Source of the DNA: Symsagittifera roscoffensis | Lineage: Eukaryota > Xenacoelomorpha > Acoela > Convolutidae | Assembly: GCF_963678635.1 (NCBI RefSeq) | Contig: NC_087069.1 | Location: forward strand, 17,642,660-17,706,659 | Length of the DNA stretch: 64,000 bases | Direction of reading: 5' to 3' | Part shown: piece after piece, positions 54,413 to 64,000 of the stretch | Layout of the letters: every line of letters begins with the position of its first letter | Position numbering within the stretch: position 1 is the first letter of the stretch | Made by a program: the position numbers and the translations under genes | Notes under the pieces: generated by a model | Databases searched by the model: none | What the model was told of the DNA's origin: nothing | The model's input: the letters and a program-made list of their open reading frames with translations, nothing else

Positions 54413-55453
54413 GTGGGTTGGATATAGGCAATTTTTGGTGAAGAGAATTCTGAAAATCTAAGAATGAGTTTTCTAGTTTTGCTTTAATTTATGGGATGAT
54501 CGGGGGTATCCAGGAGTTATTCGTACTTTAAGCTAATTGATCATGACCTATTTCTTTTTTAGGCTAATTTAATATTTTTTTCCTTAAGGGAAATTTGGAG
54601 TGTAAGTTGTGACAATCTTGTTGACTTTTGTACAAAATGATGGAGAAGGGTTGTAAAACTTAGAATTTGTTTATTCTGGTTGTCAAATATGAGCTAGTTG
54701 CTTATTTTGACCTGGAGGCTGTTTATTTATAGTTACATATATCTTTGAAATTTGCAAACTGTCGGCTAAAGAAGTTTTGTCAGAATGAGGTGATGTTCAG
54801 ATAATTTCTGATTGGTTAAAGTTGAACAAGTTGCTCAGGAGTGTCAGCTTGAGTTTTCAGAAAAGAGAAGAAAAATTTGATAGATCTCTGAAAGTTTGAA
54901 ATTATTAATCTATTAGAAAGGGGTTTTTGGAATTCAACTTTCTTTAATATTTTAAATTGTGGAATGATGGATTTGTAACTTTTTTTGTGGTTGATTTCGA
55001 TGTCGGAATGATTGTTGTTATTGCAATTTTTCTTTTAATTCTTGTGGTAAAATTTTTTCAATAATTTAAATTTTGGTTTTTCCTTGTTTCTGAGATATTT
55101 GTTCATTGATTGTTTCTTGGGATTTTTGTCGGGTATTTTCTTTATTTTTTGGTTCTAAAATTTGTGGTTCTAAAAAAAAAGCATTTCTTTTTGGTTATTG
55201 TCTGAGTTGTCGTGGACAATTTTGAGTCCTGTAAAGGAGTATAAGTGTGTTAGCTCGCGAAGAGCGTATTCTTTTGGGAAGTATGCTAAATGACTGTTTC
55301 TATGTTGAGCATTTTTCAAAATTTGAGTCAATAAGTTCATATGTTACATCAGTGGGCTTGCAAATAATTTGAATTGCTACTTTTCGGATTGGTTGTAACT
55401 TTTTAGATATTTCTTATTGTGTTACAAAATTTGGGGAGGGCATATGTTCTGAT

Positions 55454-56400
55454 TTACATTTTTGTAGCTAGTGTGAATTTTGAATTTATTTGGGAATGAA
55501 GATTCTGTCTTTCTAATAGTTTTTTGGATATTTTTTGATAAATTTCGTTGTGTTTTTTATCTCTGTTGAAAATCCATTCGGTATGTGTGCCGGAGGCTAA
55601 TTTTATTTTTTTTTGGGTGATGAAATTGATCTTCATCATGTGTATGTAATGGTAGGTTTCTTTTCTAACATTTTCATTCTTTTGTAGGTTGGCAATAAAC
55701 TTGTGTGTTTTTGAGGAGTTTGCTGTGAACATTATTGGTTTCCGTGTTTTTTGATTGAAAACTATTTCATAAGCTGATAGTCCAAAGGTTGTTGCTATTT
55801 GTGAATTGTAAGCCAAGGGGAATAATTTTGCATCTGTTGACCATTCAGTATATTTTGTATCGTTGCCATTTATGATACATCTGAGATACTTTTGTAATGA
55901 ACGTTTCATTCCTTCGACTAAACCATCAATCCAATGGGCATGACATGTTCTTGGTTAAGTTTAATGTTGAATAGATGGCATAATGTGATAATTTCTTTAT
56001 TTTTGAACTCAGTGACATTATCTGTGACAAGAATTTCTGGTAATCCAAACTTCGCTATCCAGTGTTCATTAAGTGTTGTGTATGCATAATAGGCATTACA
56101 ATGAGGTACTGGGTTGAGTGCTACGTAGTGTGTAAATGCGTCAACTATGACCATTTTTTATAAGTTTCCTTCTGAAGAGGATGATATTGGTCCTTTTGTA
56201 TCGAATGTGATTCTGTGGTTAAAATATGAACTTTATCCTTTAAAATCTTGTTTTTCTGCTATTTGTTTTTGATGTGGGTATGGTTTATTTAATTGGCATG
56301 TTATCCAATTGTTGCATAATACTTTGATCCAAATCATGGCATTTGAAAACTAAGAATTTTGAATGAAATTTGAGTATGTTTTTTCTGATCATGCATGTCC
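55454..56400 (-). pseudogene. Integrase of retrotransposon B, one frameshift in the core
   Basis: The zinc-binding part is recognisable before the core (SHSLNTKGHA, then CNNWITCQLNKPYPH), with stops. The core frame starts near 56154: VDAFTHYVALNPVPHC supplies the first Asp (56140-56142) and LPEILVTDN the second (56020-56022). The expected Glu is in GLVEGM at 55913-55915 but in another frame. The second Asp to Glu distance is about 35 residues, matching the D,D(35)E rule. A single-base shift near 55930-55960 separates them. C-terminal text continues LRCIINGNDTKYTEWSTDAK to LASGTHTEWIFNRDKKHNEI. Confidence 0.85.
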
Positions 56401-56582
56401 TTTAGTGTTTAAGGAATGTGAAAGTTGAAATGCTAGGATAATCATACTTATTTGTAAACAGGGTACTTTTAACGCAGATGTTTGGTATTCTAAAATATTT
56501 AAAATCTCTTTTATGGATGTATTATTGAATTTTCCAAAGTATCTCAGAAGTGTTTTGTTTCCTAGAATTGTGATATTTGCTT

Positions 56583-56843
56583 TTATGGGTCTTGTTTTAT
56601 AATTGAGCCAAGACTTTTCCTTAATTGAAATCTATAAACTCTATAGTTTGGATTTGATTTCTGTGTAAATTGAAGAATTATAGGTTTATGGTCTGTAAAA
56701 AGAATTGTTTGATGTTTTGATCCAAGTATGAAAAATTCATATTCTGTTAGAGTGTATTTTATAGCTGTGCTTTCTCTTATAAGTGTAGAGAGTCTAAGTT
56801 CAGCTTGTGTAAATAGTCTTAAAATTGTTGAAATGTTATTCAT
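56583..56843 (-). pseudogene. RNase H fragment of retrotransposon B
   Basis: LFTQAELRLSTLIRESTAIK, YTLTEYEFFILGSKHQTILF and TDHKPIILQFTQKSNPNYRV. The TDHKP motif and the preceding ELRLSTLIRE helix are typical of Ty3/Gypsy RNase H. The frame opens near 56843 and breaks after YRFQLRKS. Confidence 0.8.
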
Positions 56844-57059
56844 TTTATTTGTTCCACTGTGTGATTGTATTAATGCTGAGCCGATGCCAAAATTTGAGGC
56901 AATGCAGATAGAATATATTGGTTGGTCCGGATCTGGGATGGTATTTGATATTTGTTCAGTGAGAAGTGATTTTATTTCTTTAAATCGTTTCTGATATTCT
57001 GTTGTCCATTCAAAATTGTTTTGCTGTCTCTGAGATTGTTATAAAATCGTCTTAAATAA

Positions 57060-57720
57060 AGTTGCATTAAATGGACGTACTTACTTAAGAGGTTGAGCAT
57101 TCCAAGAATTTCATGGATTTTTGTTTTATTTGATAGGGGCTGAAGTTTTATGATTGCATCTATGCAGGATTTTAATGAAGTTATTGCATTTCCTTCAATA
57201 ATATGTCCAAAGAATTTTGCACGAGTGAGAAAAAAGTTGATTTATCCGGGGCTGTTTTCACGTTTTCTCTAAGTAGTATTTGATGATTTTCATGTAAGAT
57301 AAAAAACATTTCGTTTTTTTTCTGTGATTGCATGAAAACATCGTTAATAATGTTTGACAGTTTTACTGAAAATGAAACAAAAATATCGAAAATATTTAGT
57401 AATAAATGCTGAGAATCCTGCTGGTCCTATGGAGATTCCATAGAAAAAGTCTATTAAATTCGTATTGTTTGTTTCCAATAACGAATTGGGTTAAGCGTCG
57501 TGATTGTTCATCTAGTGGCATTTGGTTGTATGCACTGTTCATGTCAGCTGTTATAAAGTATTTTCTGTTTGTTTTTGTGAGAATTAGTTGAATTGGTTTC
57601 ATGGGCCAATTGAATTTAGATTCATCAATGAGAGATCTGAGGTATCTGTTGTCTAAAACAATTTTTAATGATTCTCCTTTAGCTAAAATAATAACGTGAG
57701 TTATGAATGTGTTTTCTTTT
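57060..57720 (-). pseudogene. Reverse transcriptase of retrotransposon B, catalytic motif mutated
   Basis: Reads KGESLKIVLDNRYLRSLIDE, then KYFITADMNSAYNQMPLDEQ (motif A, Asp at 57543-57545), then RLTQFVIGNKQYEFNRLF, then a frameshift. The motif C position reads IINDVFMQS at 57325-57350: where family members have YxDD the first catalytic Asp is Asn and the Tyr is Ile. The thumb continues FGHIIEGNAITSLKSCIDAI. The enzyme would be inactive even if the frame were intact. Confidence 0.8.
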
Positions 57721-58090
57721 GGTTGTTATTTTTTACTTACTGGGAAAAAAATTCATATTGATCTAGTATGTCTGATAACCTAGTGACTTTATCTTGCAAG
57801 TAAATTGAGACTTTACTTGCCAGTTGTTTTTTGAAAATTGCGTAAGGTTTCAGAAGTAAGTGTAGTGGTGAATTTACTTTTCCAATTTCAGATTTAGATG
57901 TGGCCTAAACCATTGGGTATTTTAGTAGCAGTTCGGCTAGTTGTTCAAGTTAGTTTTGTGTAATTTGAGAGTGTTGGAAATTGAACCTTGTAAGGAATTT
58001 TTGTTGTTCAGTGGTGTATTTTGATATCTGACATGTTGGTTTAAAAAAAGATGTTTTTGTGAATAGTCTGTGTTTCGTTTTTATCTTATA

Positions 58091-58327
58091 TTATATTATT
58101 TGATAATTGTTCATAATTGATAATTCTTCTTTAAGAACTGTTGATTGACATATATCTAAAAGTTTTAAAAATTTATTCCCTCTATATGCTATTGCTATTG
58201 TGGGAGACATTTTTGCATCAGTTCCACAATAACCTATATGTCCTAGAGGTAATGTTAATTTATTTGGAGAATTAATGTTTACATGAAATGAAGTTATATC
58301 TGAGTATGTATTTTTCTTGTATTTCAT
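58091..58327 (-). pseudogene. Protease-RT spacer of retrotransposon B
   Basis: MKYKKNTYSDITSFHVNINS and KLTLPLGHIGYCGTDAKMSP, then LLDICQSTVLKEELSI. It lies between the protease and RT remnants in the same orientation, so it is taken as linker sequence of the pol polyprotein. No catalytic motif. Confidence 0.5.
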
Positions 58328-58488
58328 GGATGAGATTGTTTCTCATAGAGTTTATGAGTTGGCTTGATTTCAAGGTCTGATATCCATAGTCGTTGTTTGT
58401 TCTGTTTCATGTTATAATGATGAACTTGACTTACTGAGAAAAGTTATATTCATATCCTGCCAATGGTTTCAGTTGTTTTTGTTCTAAG

Positions 58489-58915
58489 TTAGATTTTAGA
58501 GAGAAATGGTGGTTGTTTATTTAATCTTTGAAAGAATCTAAGTGATGTGTTTTTCATTCTTGTATATTTGTCTTTTATATTTGTTTTGCTGTTTAAAATA
58601 TTAATAGTGGGATTATATATAGTAATAAATGGTATTCCAACAATATTGTGTTTTATATAAGTGATATGGAATGTTTGCTTGAAAGGTTTAGTTAAAAGTT
58701 TATTCTGTTCCATTCTTCGAGTGGGAACAAGCAATAATAGGATTTTTTCAAAATTAGTTAAATTTGATCTTTGTTCTGTAGCTAATTTGCTTGATGTTTT
58801 AGAGGGTATTAATTTTGGATGTAAAGTTTGTTTTGCATACCATGTGGAAATCTTTATCATATATGATTCCGCTCCTGAGTCTACTAAAAAATCAATTTCG
58901 AGGTCTGTTGATTGA
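58489..58915 (-). pseudogene. Aspartic protease of retrotransposon B
   Basis: The active-site text LEIDFLVDSGAESYMIK is at about 58850-58900, with Asp-Ser-Gly as in many retroelement proteases. It continues ISTWYAKQTLHPKLIP and, further on, HITYIKHNIVGIPFITIYNP, comparable with the second conserved ILG-like strand. The frame is open for most of its length and ends at 58489. Confidence 0.7.
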
Positions 58916-59399
58916 AAGTCTTTACTTTTTGAACTTTCTAAGAGAAGTGGGATTGTCCAGATATTTTCTTAGGTTATTTGTAATTTAATTTATGTATTCT
59001 GATATATACTATTTGTGCTTGAACTTCCTTTAAATTCTTGTTCAGAATAGTCTGTTTTTTAAAATATTACCAGGGTTTTGGAAATGGTTATTATTGTTTA
59101 ATAATTCGTTTCTATTGGTGTTTCGTAATCAATTTCAATCATGTTTCTTGAAAGCATATTTTCTGTTTCGCTGTCATCGTCTAAGGATTCACAAATTACG
59201 TGATTTAGTTGTAATTCTGTGTTTTTGTGTTATCAAAATAGGGAGGGTCTGATTGTGTTTCTTCAGTTGATTGTACTTGGTTACTTTGTCTTTGATGTTT
59301 AGGTGTACTAGTTCATTATTTTTGCTGTGATTTTTGATATTGTGTATTATTTCTGTGCGGTGATTTGCGAAAAACTTCTTTGTCAATTTACATAATTTG

Positions 59400-60829
59400 A
59401 AAATCTATTCTGAGAAGTGTGACTTAATCTATTGTGATAATTATTATAGTTTGATCTAATGTTTGAATAGTTTCGTGATCTGTTATTTGATATTGCCTGT
59501 TTCTTTTGTTTAAATAGTTTCTGTTTCTTTTATGAGAGGAATTTCTAGATTAATCGTTTGAATAATATCGGTTTCGGAGTTTGGATTTGAACGATTTCTG
59601 TTATAATTTGAGTAGTTACTACTGTTTGAATTAATCTTGAATAGTTGTTTCGATATTGATTGTTCTGACTGTTTGATCGGCTATATCTTTTTTGTGAGAA
59701 ATTTCATGAGTTTCTTTGTCTGGAGATTTTCCGCGGTAGTTATATCTGTAGGTTGATTGTTGTCTTGAAGTACAATAGTAATCAGGAAGTGGTTTTCCTG
59801 AAATATTGTTACTGTGAATGTTTTTGTTTGGCAAGTTTTGGTTTTTTTCATGTATTGGTTCTCTATGATTTTGTGGTTTGTTCTGATTGTCTTGTTGTTT
59901 TTGTCTACATTCAGCAAAGATATGTCCATTTTTACGGCAATAATTACACCATTTTTTGAATGAAGATTTGCCTTTAAAACTTGTGTTTTTCTCGTAGATA
60001 TTGAATATTTGAGTGATTTTTTCAGCTAATTCATGTTCAGAGTCATGAGTTTTATTTGTTTGTGAAGTAGTAGTTTGGATGTTGTTTACATTTTATAATT
60101 TTAAATTTTCAGTTTCTTGTAATTTCATAGTGATTTCAGCTTGTTCTACTTTATCGACTAGCTTTCTGAAGTCTATATCGGGTTCTTGAATTGAAGATGG
60201 ATGTGATGCTCTCTTTTCTATCGCTATTTTCCGTAATTGTGGTTTTAGAGTCATCATTAAAATTTTTGTCATTTTTGTGTTTTTACAATCAGGCGTATTC
60301 AGGGGGAAAGATTTTCCTACTAATGTTTCATTTCTTACTGCAAGTTGTTTGATCGTTTCATTTGGAATTCTACGAATTTCATTGCATTAGCTTCTTTGGT
60401 GTTGTTTGTTTTTTACAGAGTCGAAGATTTTTGAACTTTCTTGTGTGAATTTTTCCAAACTGATTTAAAAAGTATAGCTAAAACTGAAAATCAATTTTGG
60501 GCTGCGCCATCAAGTGTGGTTTGGAATAGACCTGTGCGTCTATGCATCCAATTTTGATATAGTGGTGTATTTACTGGTTCAGTTCTTATTTTTAAAATCA
60601 AAATGGCTGTGGCTGCACTAAAATAACCTTCTACTGAGTATTCAGGATCTGTTCCTGCGAATACCATTAGTGGCTTATTTGAAGATATAGTGGATCCATC
60701 CATAAGGTATGGATTCATAGTCATCTGTAGTGATTCTGCGTTATTTGGTATTTGAGAAAATTTTTCAAGTTGACTTTTTGTTATTTCATGTTGTTGTAGG
60801 CAATATGGTGATGGGATTTCATTTTGCAC
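59400..60829 (-). pseudogene. gag (capsid/nucleocapsid) of retrotransposon B
   Basis: The upstream frame 60829-60491 contains KPLMVFAGTDPEYSVEGYFS and YQNWMHRRTGLFQTTLDGAA, a capsid-like start. The zinc knuckle CNYCRKNGHIFAEC is intact CCHC at 59907-59948. It is followed by an Asn/Arg/Ser-rich tail (YRYNYRGKSPDKETHEIS) that degenerates into many stops. Several frameshifts separate capsid from knuckle. Confidence 0.75.
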
Positions 60830-61310
60830 TTGAGTTGGTTGGTAAGTTTTGGTTTTTACTGGGTTTTGTGATTGAAAATTGTTTTTGTATGACGTTGGGT
60901 TATGTTTTGTTTGTCGTGTTTGTTCGTTTCTTGTATATGGTTCGAAAAGATCTGGTTGACAAAAGGATCTGGTTGATCAATGTTCCAATTATTTTTTTTG
61001 CTGAATTATATTGAATCGTTGTTGATTTTGATGATAGTACTCTTCATCTTCTGAGTATTGTGGTAGATTCCTAATATGGTGTTTGTTTGTGTTGTTTTCA
61101 TTTTGTTGAAAAAATGGATTTTTTTTTGATAAGGTCTATTGTACCTCGTGGTTGATCATTAAAAAAAACTAATTGAGAAGTTGCTTGTGGTTCATTTTGA
61201 GTTTGTGGTTTTGATTGATTTTGACTATTCATATTGTGGGGTTTTGTTGTTTTCGATTTTGCAAAAAAGTTATTGTTATGATCTGAGAAGTTATTTCTAT
61301 TTGATGTCTT

Positions 61311-62282
61311 TTACTTATTTGTTTGTCTTGATGTTGTTACTGGTTTGAAAGTTTGATAGTCCATTTTTAATTGTTTTAGTTTGAATTGTATAATAGTTTT
61401 TTTTCTTGGAGTTGTAAGTGTAGAGTGAATAGGGTAAATGCTTTGTTGCGTTGTTGTTGGCATTGCTTGAACTATTTCTTCATTTACGAAATGTGATGGA
61501 AATTGAATATCTTGTTGTGTAAGATTTCTTGTTCCGTTTAAATTTTTTTGAATAATAAAAGAAGATTTTAAACTATTGTTTCTTGTTCTGTCAGTGAATA
61601 ATGAACTGTAGTTTAAGGGTTTTGCATCAAGAGTAAGTGGAGTTGTCCTAACATAATCTCTATTGATGGAAACTGCGGTAATTGTATGACTTGATATATC
61701 AATTGGTATATTAAAAAATAATGGATGAGACCATTCAGGGTCCCAAACATAAAATGTTTCGTCTGCCAGTACAGTTTCAACAGCTGAATTTTGCGGTCGA
61801 AATTTTTTTCTTGCTAGTGATACAAGATCAATGTTATGGACAAAACAACAGTTATAAACATCAGTTATAAACCTTGCAAGTATCTTTTGTAGATCGTGTT
61901 TACAGCTGTATGTCGGGATGCTTGAGTTGGTGAGTCACCTTGTGTTTCTCTTAAGTCTAGTCTGGATAGATAGCTGTAAATGATTTAAAATACATCGTTC
62001 GTGATGTATACTTTTTATATAATCTGTAAAAAGTTTTGAGAATTCTATATCTTCTGTTTGTAGTTGGTGTTTTATGTGATTTGGTTTTGGTGATGCAATT
62101 TTGATTGTAAATATACCATAATATGATGTGATATTACATATATCTTTGAGATATTGGTCAAGGATTTGTCGTTTTATCTTTACTTCAGGAAATTTTTGTT
62201 TACATGGTCTATTTCTTTTTTTTTTTCGAATAGGTTTGTATTTAAGTTGTAACAAAATTGTACTTGCCCTCGGGAGGAATCA
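61311..62282 (-). pseudogene. N-terminal gag-polyprotein region of retrotransposon B
   Basis: One minus-strand frame from just after the TGA at 62280 to the TAA at 61311, broken only by a TGA at 61935. It has a basic start (KYKPIRKKKRNRPCKQKF), then QYLKDICNITSYYGIFTIKI, HHERCILNHLQLSIQTRLKR, the stop, then DLVSLARKKFRPQNSAVETV, FYVWDPEWSHPLFFNIPIDI and a Thr/Gln-rich tail. The second part lacks an ATG. No known domain recognised. The WDPEWSHPLFFNIPI text is unusual for gag, so this extra N-terminal domain of ~320 codons may be specific to the family. Confidence 0.55.
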
Positions 62283-64000
62283 TTTTGTGATTTTATGAAA
62301 AATGAGAGTATCGAGTTATCGTCAAAATTGTCGTTTTACTCGATCATGTTTTATATTGTAAAACTGTTACTGTGTAACATTCAATATGTCTTATTGGTTG
62401 ATTCCAACTATATAGACGTATTGGTTTGATGATATATGACTATTTTGTTTTGCGTTTTACTTTTATTGATGATGCTGTTGTAGATTCTGAGTCGAAAAAA
62501 TATATTTGGTCGTCTATCTGGTTATAATTTTTATTGAGTCTTTTAAATCTTGAAGTTCCTGTATTGTGTTTGATTCTGATTTTTTGAAAATCGTCTTTTT
62601 ATAATTTATTTTTGTTTTGTTATGATTGTATTTTTGATATATCTTAATCTTTTTCTGTGTGGTGTGATTACAAGGTCGTATCTTTTGTTTCTAATGAAAT
62701 AATTATGTAACACGATTGTTTGTTTGCCTATAATTACCTAAATTATCTCTTGACATAAGGTTTAGGCTGATGGATGAAAAATTTGAGGGTTACAGTTTTT
62801 AATTTTCCTAAACTTTTAGTGCTTATGGTTTTTGTGTGGTTATCTTAACTTGTGGCATAGATTGTCGTGGTTGACTGGTTGGAGAGAGAGTAGATCAATT
62901 CGTGAGAATGATTTGTTTCTCTCGCGAATAAGATTTAAACTACGATTTTCCTTCTTAATCTTACCTAGGGGTTGGGATTTTGTGATTGAGGGTTGGAGAA
63001 TAGTAAATCTATCTACAAGGCACAGGTATAATTAGAACACAAGTAGATCGTTAGGTACTATTTTATGACTCACTAATTTGTTAAGTGTTTTAGCCTGGGT
63101 CATCTAAGAGGACGCGATCAAGTGAAGGATGAGTAACCGAAGTTCTTCACTGTTTAGCTTAATTTAAATGGTTATTTTTTTCAAAATTTCGATTAGTCCC
63201 GGGTCGTTGATAAGGCTTGGGTAGTGAACTGACGGTTAAGGTCGTTAGACAGTTTAAAAATGTGGGAAGGTGGGAACAAAATTGATCTGTTTGATCCAAG
63301 GAAAACCTTGATGATCAATAAAAAAAATAATTTGATTTTAGGTTTAATTTAAAATGAGAGATCCAAGGGAAGCCTTAATGATCTGTTTATTAAAGAAAAT
63401 TGGGGTATTAAAAACAAAGATAAGCCTTGATACTTTTTAATTTAAAAGTTTGAGATGAAGAAAATTTAGAAGTTAAGGGTTTGACGAGATTAGTTTCTTG
63501 AATTGTTGCTGTTATGTTTTAGGTAATGAAGCTGTTATGTTTTAGGTAATTTAAGAAACTAACCATGATTTTTGTACAAACTAGTTTTGCAATTGTTATT
63601 TAATAAATTATTCGTTAAAAAGTTTTGCTTACTGCAGATTTTGGAGGGAACGACTTGCGTTCTTTTTATCAGTCGTAATTGTATAGATAGTAGGTTTAGC
63701 ACCAATAAGATTGTTGAAGGTTTACTTCAAATTTAATTTCAGTGAATGAAAGTTCAACTTTACTGCATAAAGTATTTAAAACACAAAAATTTGATCCGGT
63801 TTCCGTCGTACTATCATGTAGCAGAGTGGTCCAATTCCTGATTGTCTTTTGCGCCACGATGTTGGTTTTCTTTCACTACCTGGTATTTCAGGTATTATTT
63901 GGAATATTGGTGTAAATTTATAGAGACGTAGAGACATTTCTATTAAATTATCTATTCCGTCTAACTTTTTTGTAATTTTGCAATTGTCTACTTCTAAAAC
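62283..64000 (-). other. Presumed leader/LTR side of retrotransposon B
   Basis: No gene seen. Repeats: GATCCAAGG(A/G)AA(A/G)CCTT(G/A)ATGATC near 63295 and 63360, with a related AAGCCTTGATAC at 63422; and GCTGTTATGTTTTAGGTAAT twice in tandem at 63509-63550. The window ends here, so LTR boundaries cannot be defined. Confidence 0.4.

Larger units (their letters stand above)
51420..62282 (-). mobile_element. Ty3/Gypsy-type retrotransposon B, degraded
   Basis: Minus-strand order from the right: N-terminal gag frame (62282-61311), gag with zinc knuckle (60829-59400), protease (58915-58489), RT (57720-57060), RNase H (56843-56583), integrase (56400-55454), then downstream frames to about 51450. The RT-RNase H-integrase order is that of Ty3/Gypsy. 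All parts contain stops and frameshifts. No matching LTR pair was found; the 5' LTR is presumably at or beyond the window end. Its codons are very AT-rich, unlike element A. Confidence 0.8.

Noticed and set aside
1-64000. CRISPR array, rRNA, functional tRNA, bacterial operon structure
   Set aside because: No spaced identical repeats of CRISPR type, no rRNA-like blocks and no foldable tRNA; composition and elements are eukaryotic.
51420-64000. LTR pair for retrotransposon B
   Set aside because: Compared 51.4-52.1 kb with 62.3-64.0 kb by eye and found no long match; the 5' LTR probably lies outside the window.

Overview
This is AT-rich animal DNA (about one third G+C by eye) made almost entirely of decayed mobile elements. 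No cellular gene is recognisable with confidence. The element types (Ty3/Gypsy LTR retrotransposons, a Polinton/Maverick or adintovirus-like DNA element, terminal-inverted-repeat elements, minisatellites, mononucleotide G/C runs) point to an invertebrate genome. I cannot name the phylum from the sequence.

Layout. 1-1640: one truncated and one fuller copy of a 1.4 kb dispersed repeat carrying TGACGTCA (CRE-like) palindromes in a short array; a third copy lies at 49547-50905. 1.7-9.6 kb: small, partly duplicated reading frames on both strands, none recognised, in two separate tandem duplications. 12.94-13.99 kb (minus): broken gene resembling the capsid (hexon-like) protein of Polinton/adintovirus elements. 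14.5-17.1 kb: a tRNA-like scar, three minisatellite-like tracts, and a GATAAG-containing repeat. 17119-29552: LTR retrotransposon 'A' on the minus strand with 884/890 bp LTRs, a 3.1 kb leader, gag and protease, but with reverse transcriptase and integrase missing, plus extra post-pol reading frames. 29.6-39.8 kb: mostly non-coding, with a 3.7 kb element bounded by ~440 bp inverted arms, a nested inverted-repeat element, hairpins and homopolymer G runs. 39.83-41.88 kb (plus): very degraded Gypsy gag-pol 'C'. 45.62-49.46 kb (minus): broken protein-primed-type family B DNA polymerase of the Polinton/adintovirus kind. 50908-51410: lone, diverged LTR of the family A type in reverse orientation. 51.4-62.3 kb (minus): Gypsy element 'B' with gag, protease, RT, RNase H, integrase and downstream ORFs, all broken; the window ends in its presumed leader/LTR side.

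How it fits together. The polymerase and capsid remnants are on the same strand. They lie between two direct copies of the same 1.4 kb repeat (239-1640 and 49547-50905), with retrotransposon A inserted between them. One reading is a single large, decayed virus-like DNA element with direct terminal repeats, later invaded by retroelements. That is an inference; unrelated insertions are the simpler alternative. Nothing here looks able to mobilise itself: each polymerase, RT or integrase seen has frameshifts, stops, lost catalytic residues or deletions.
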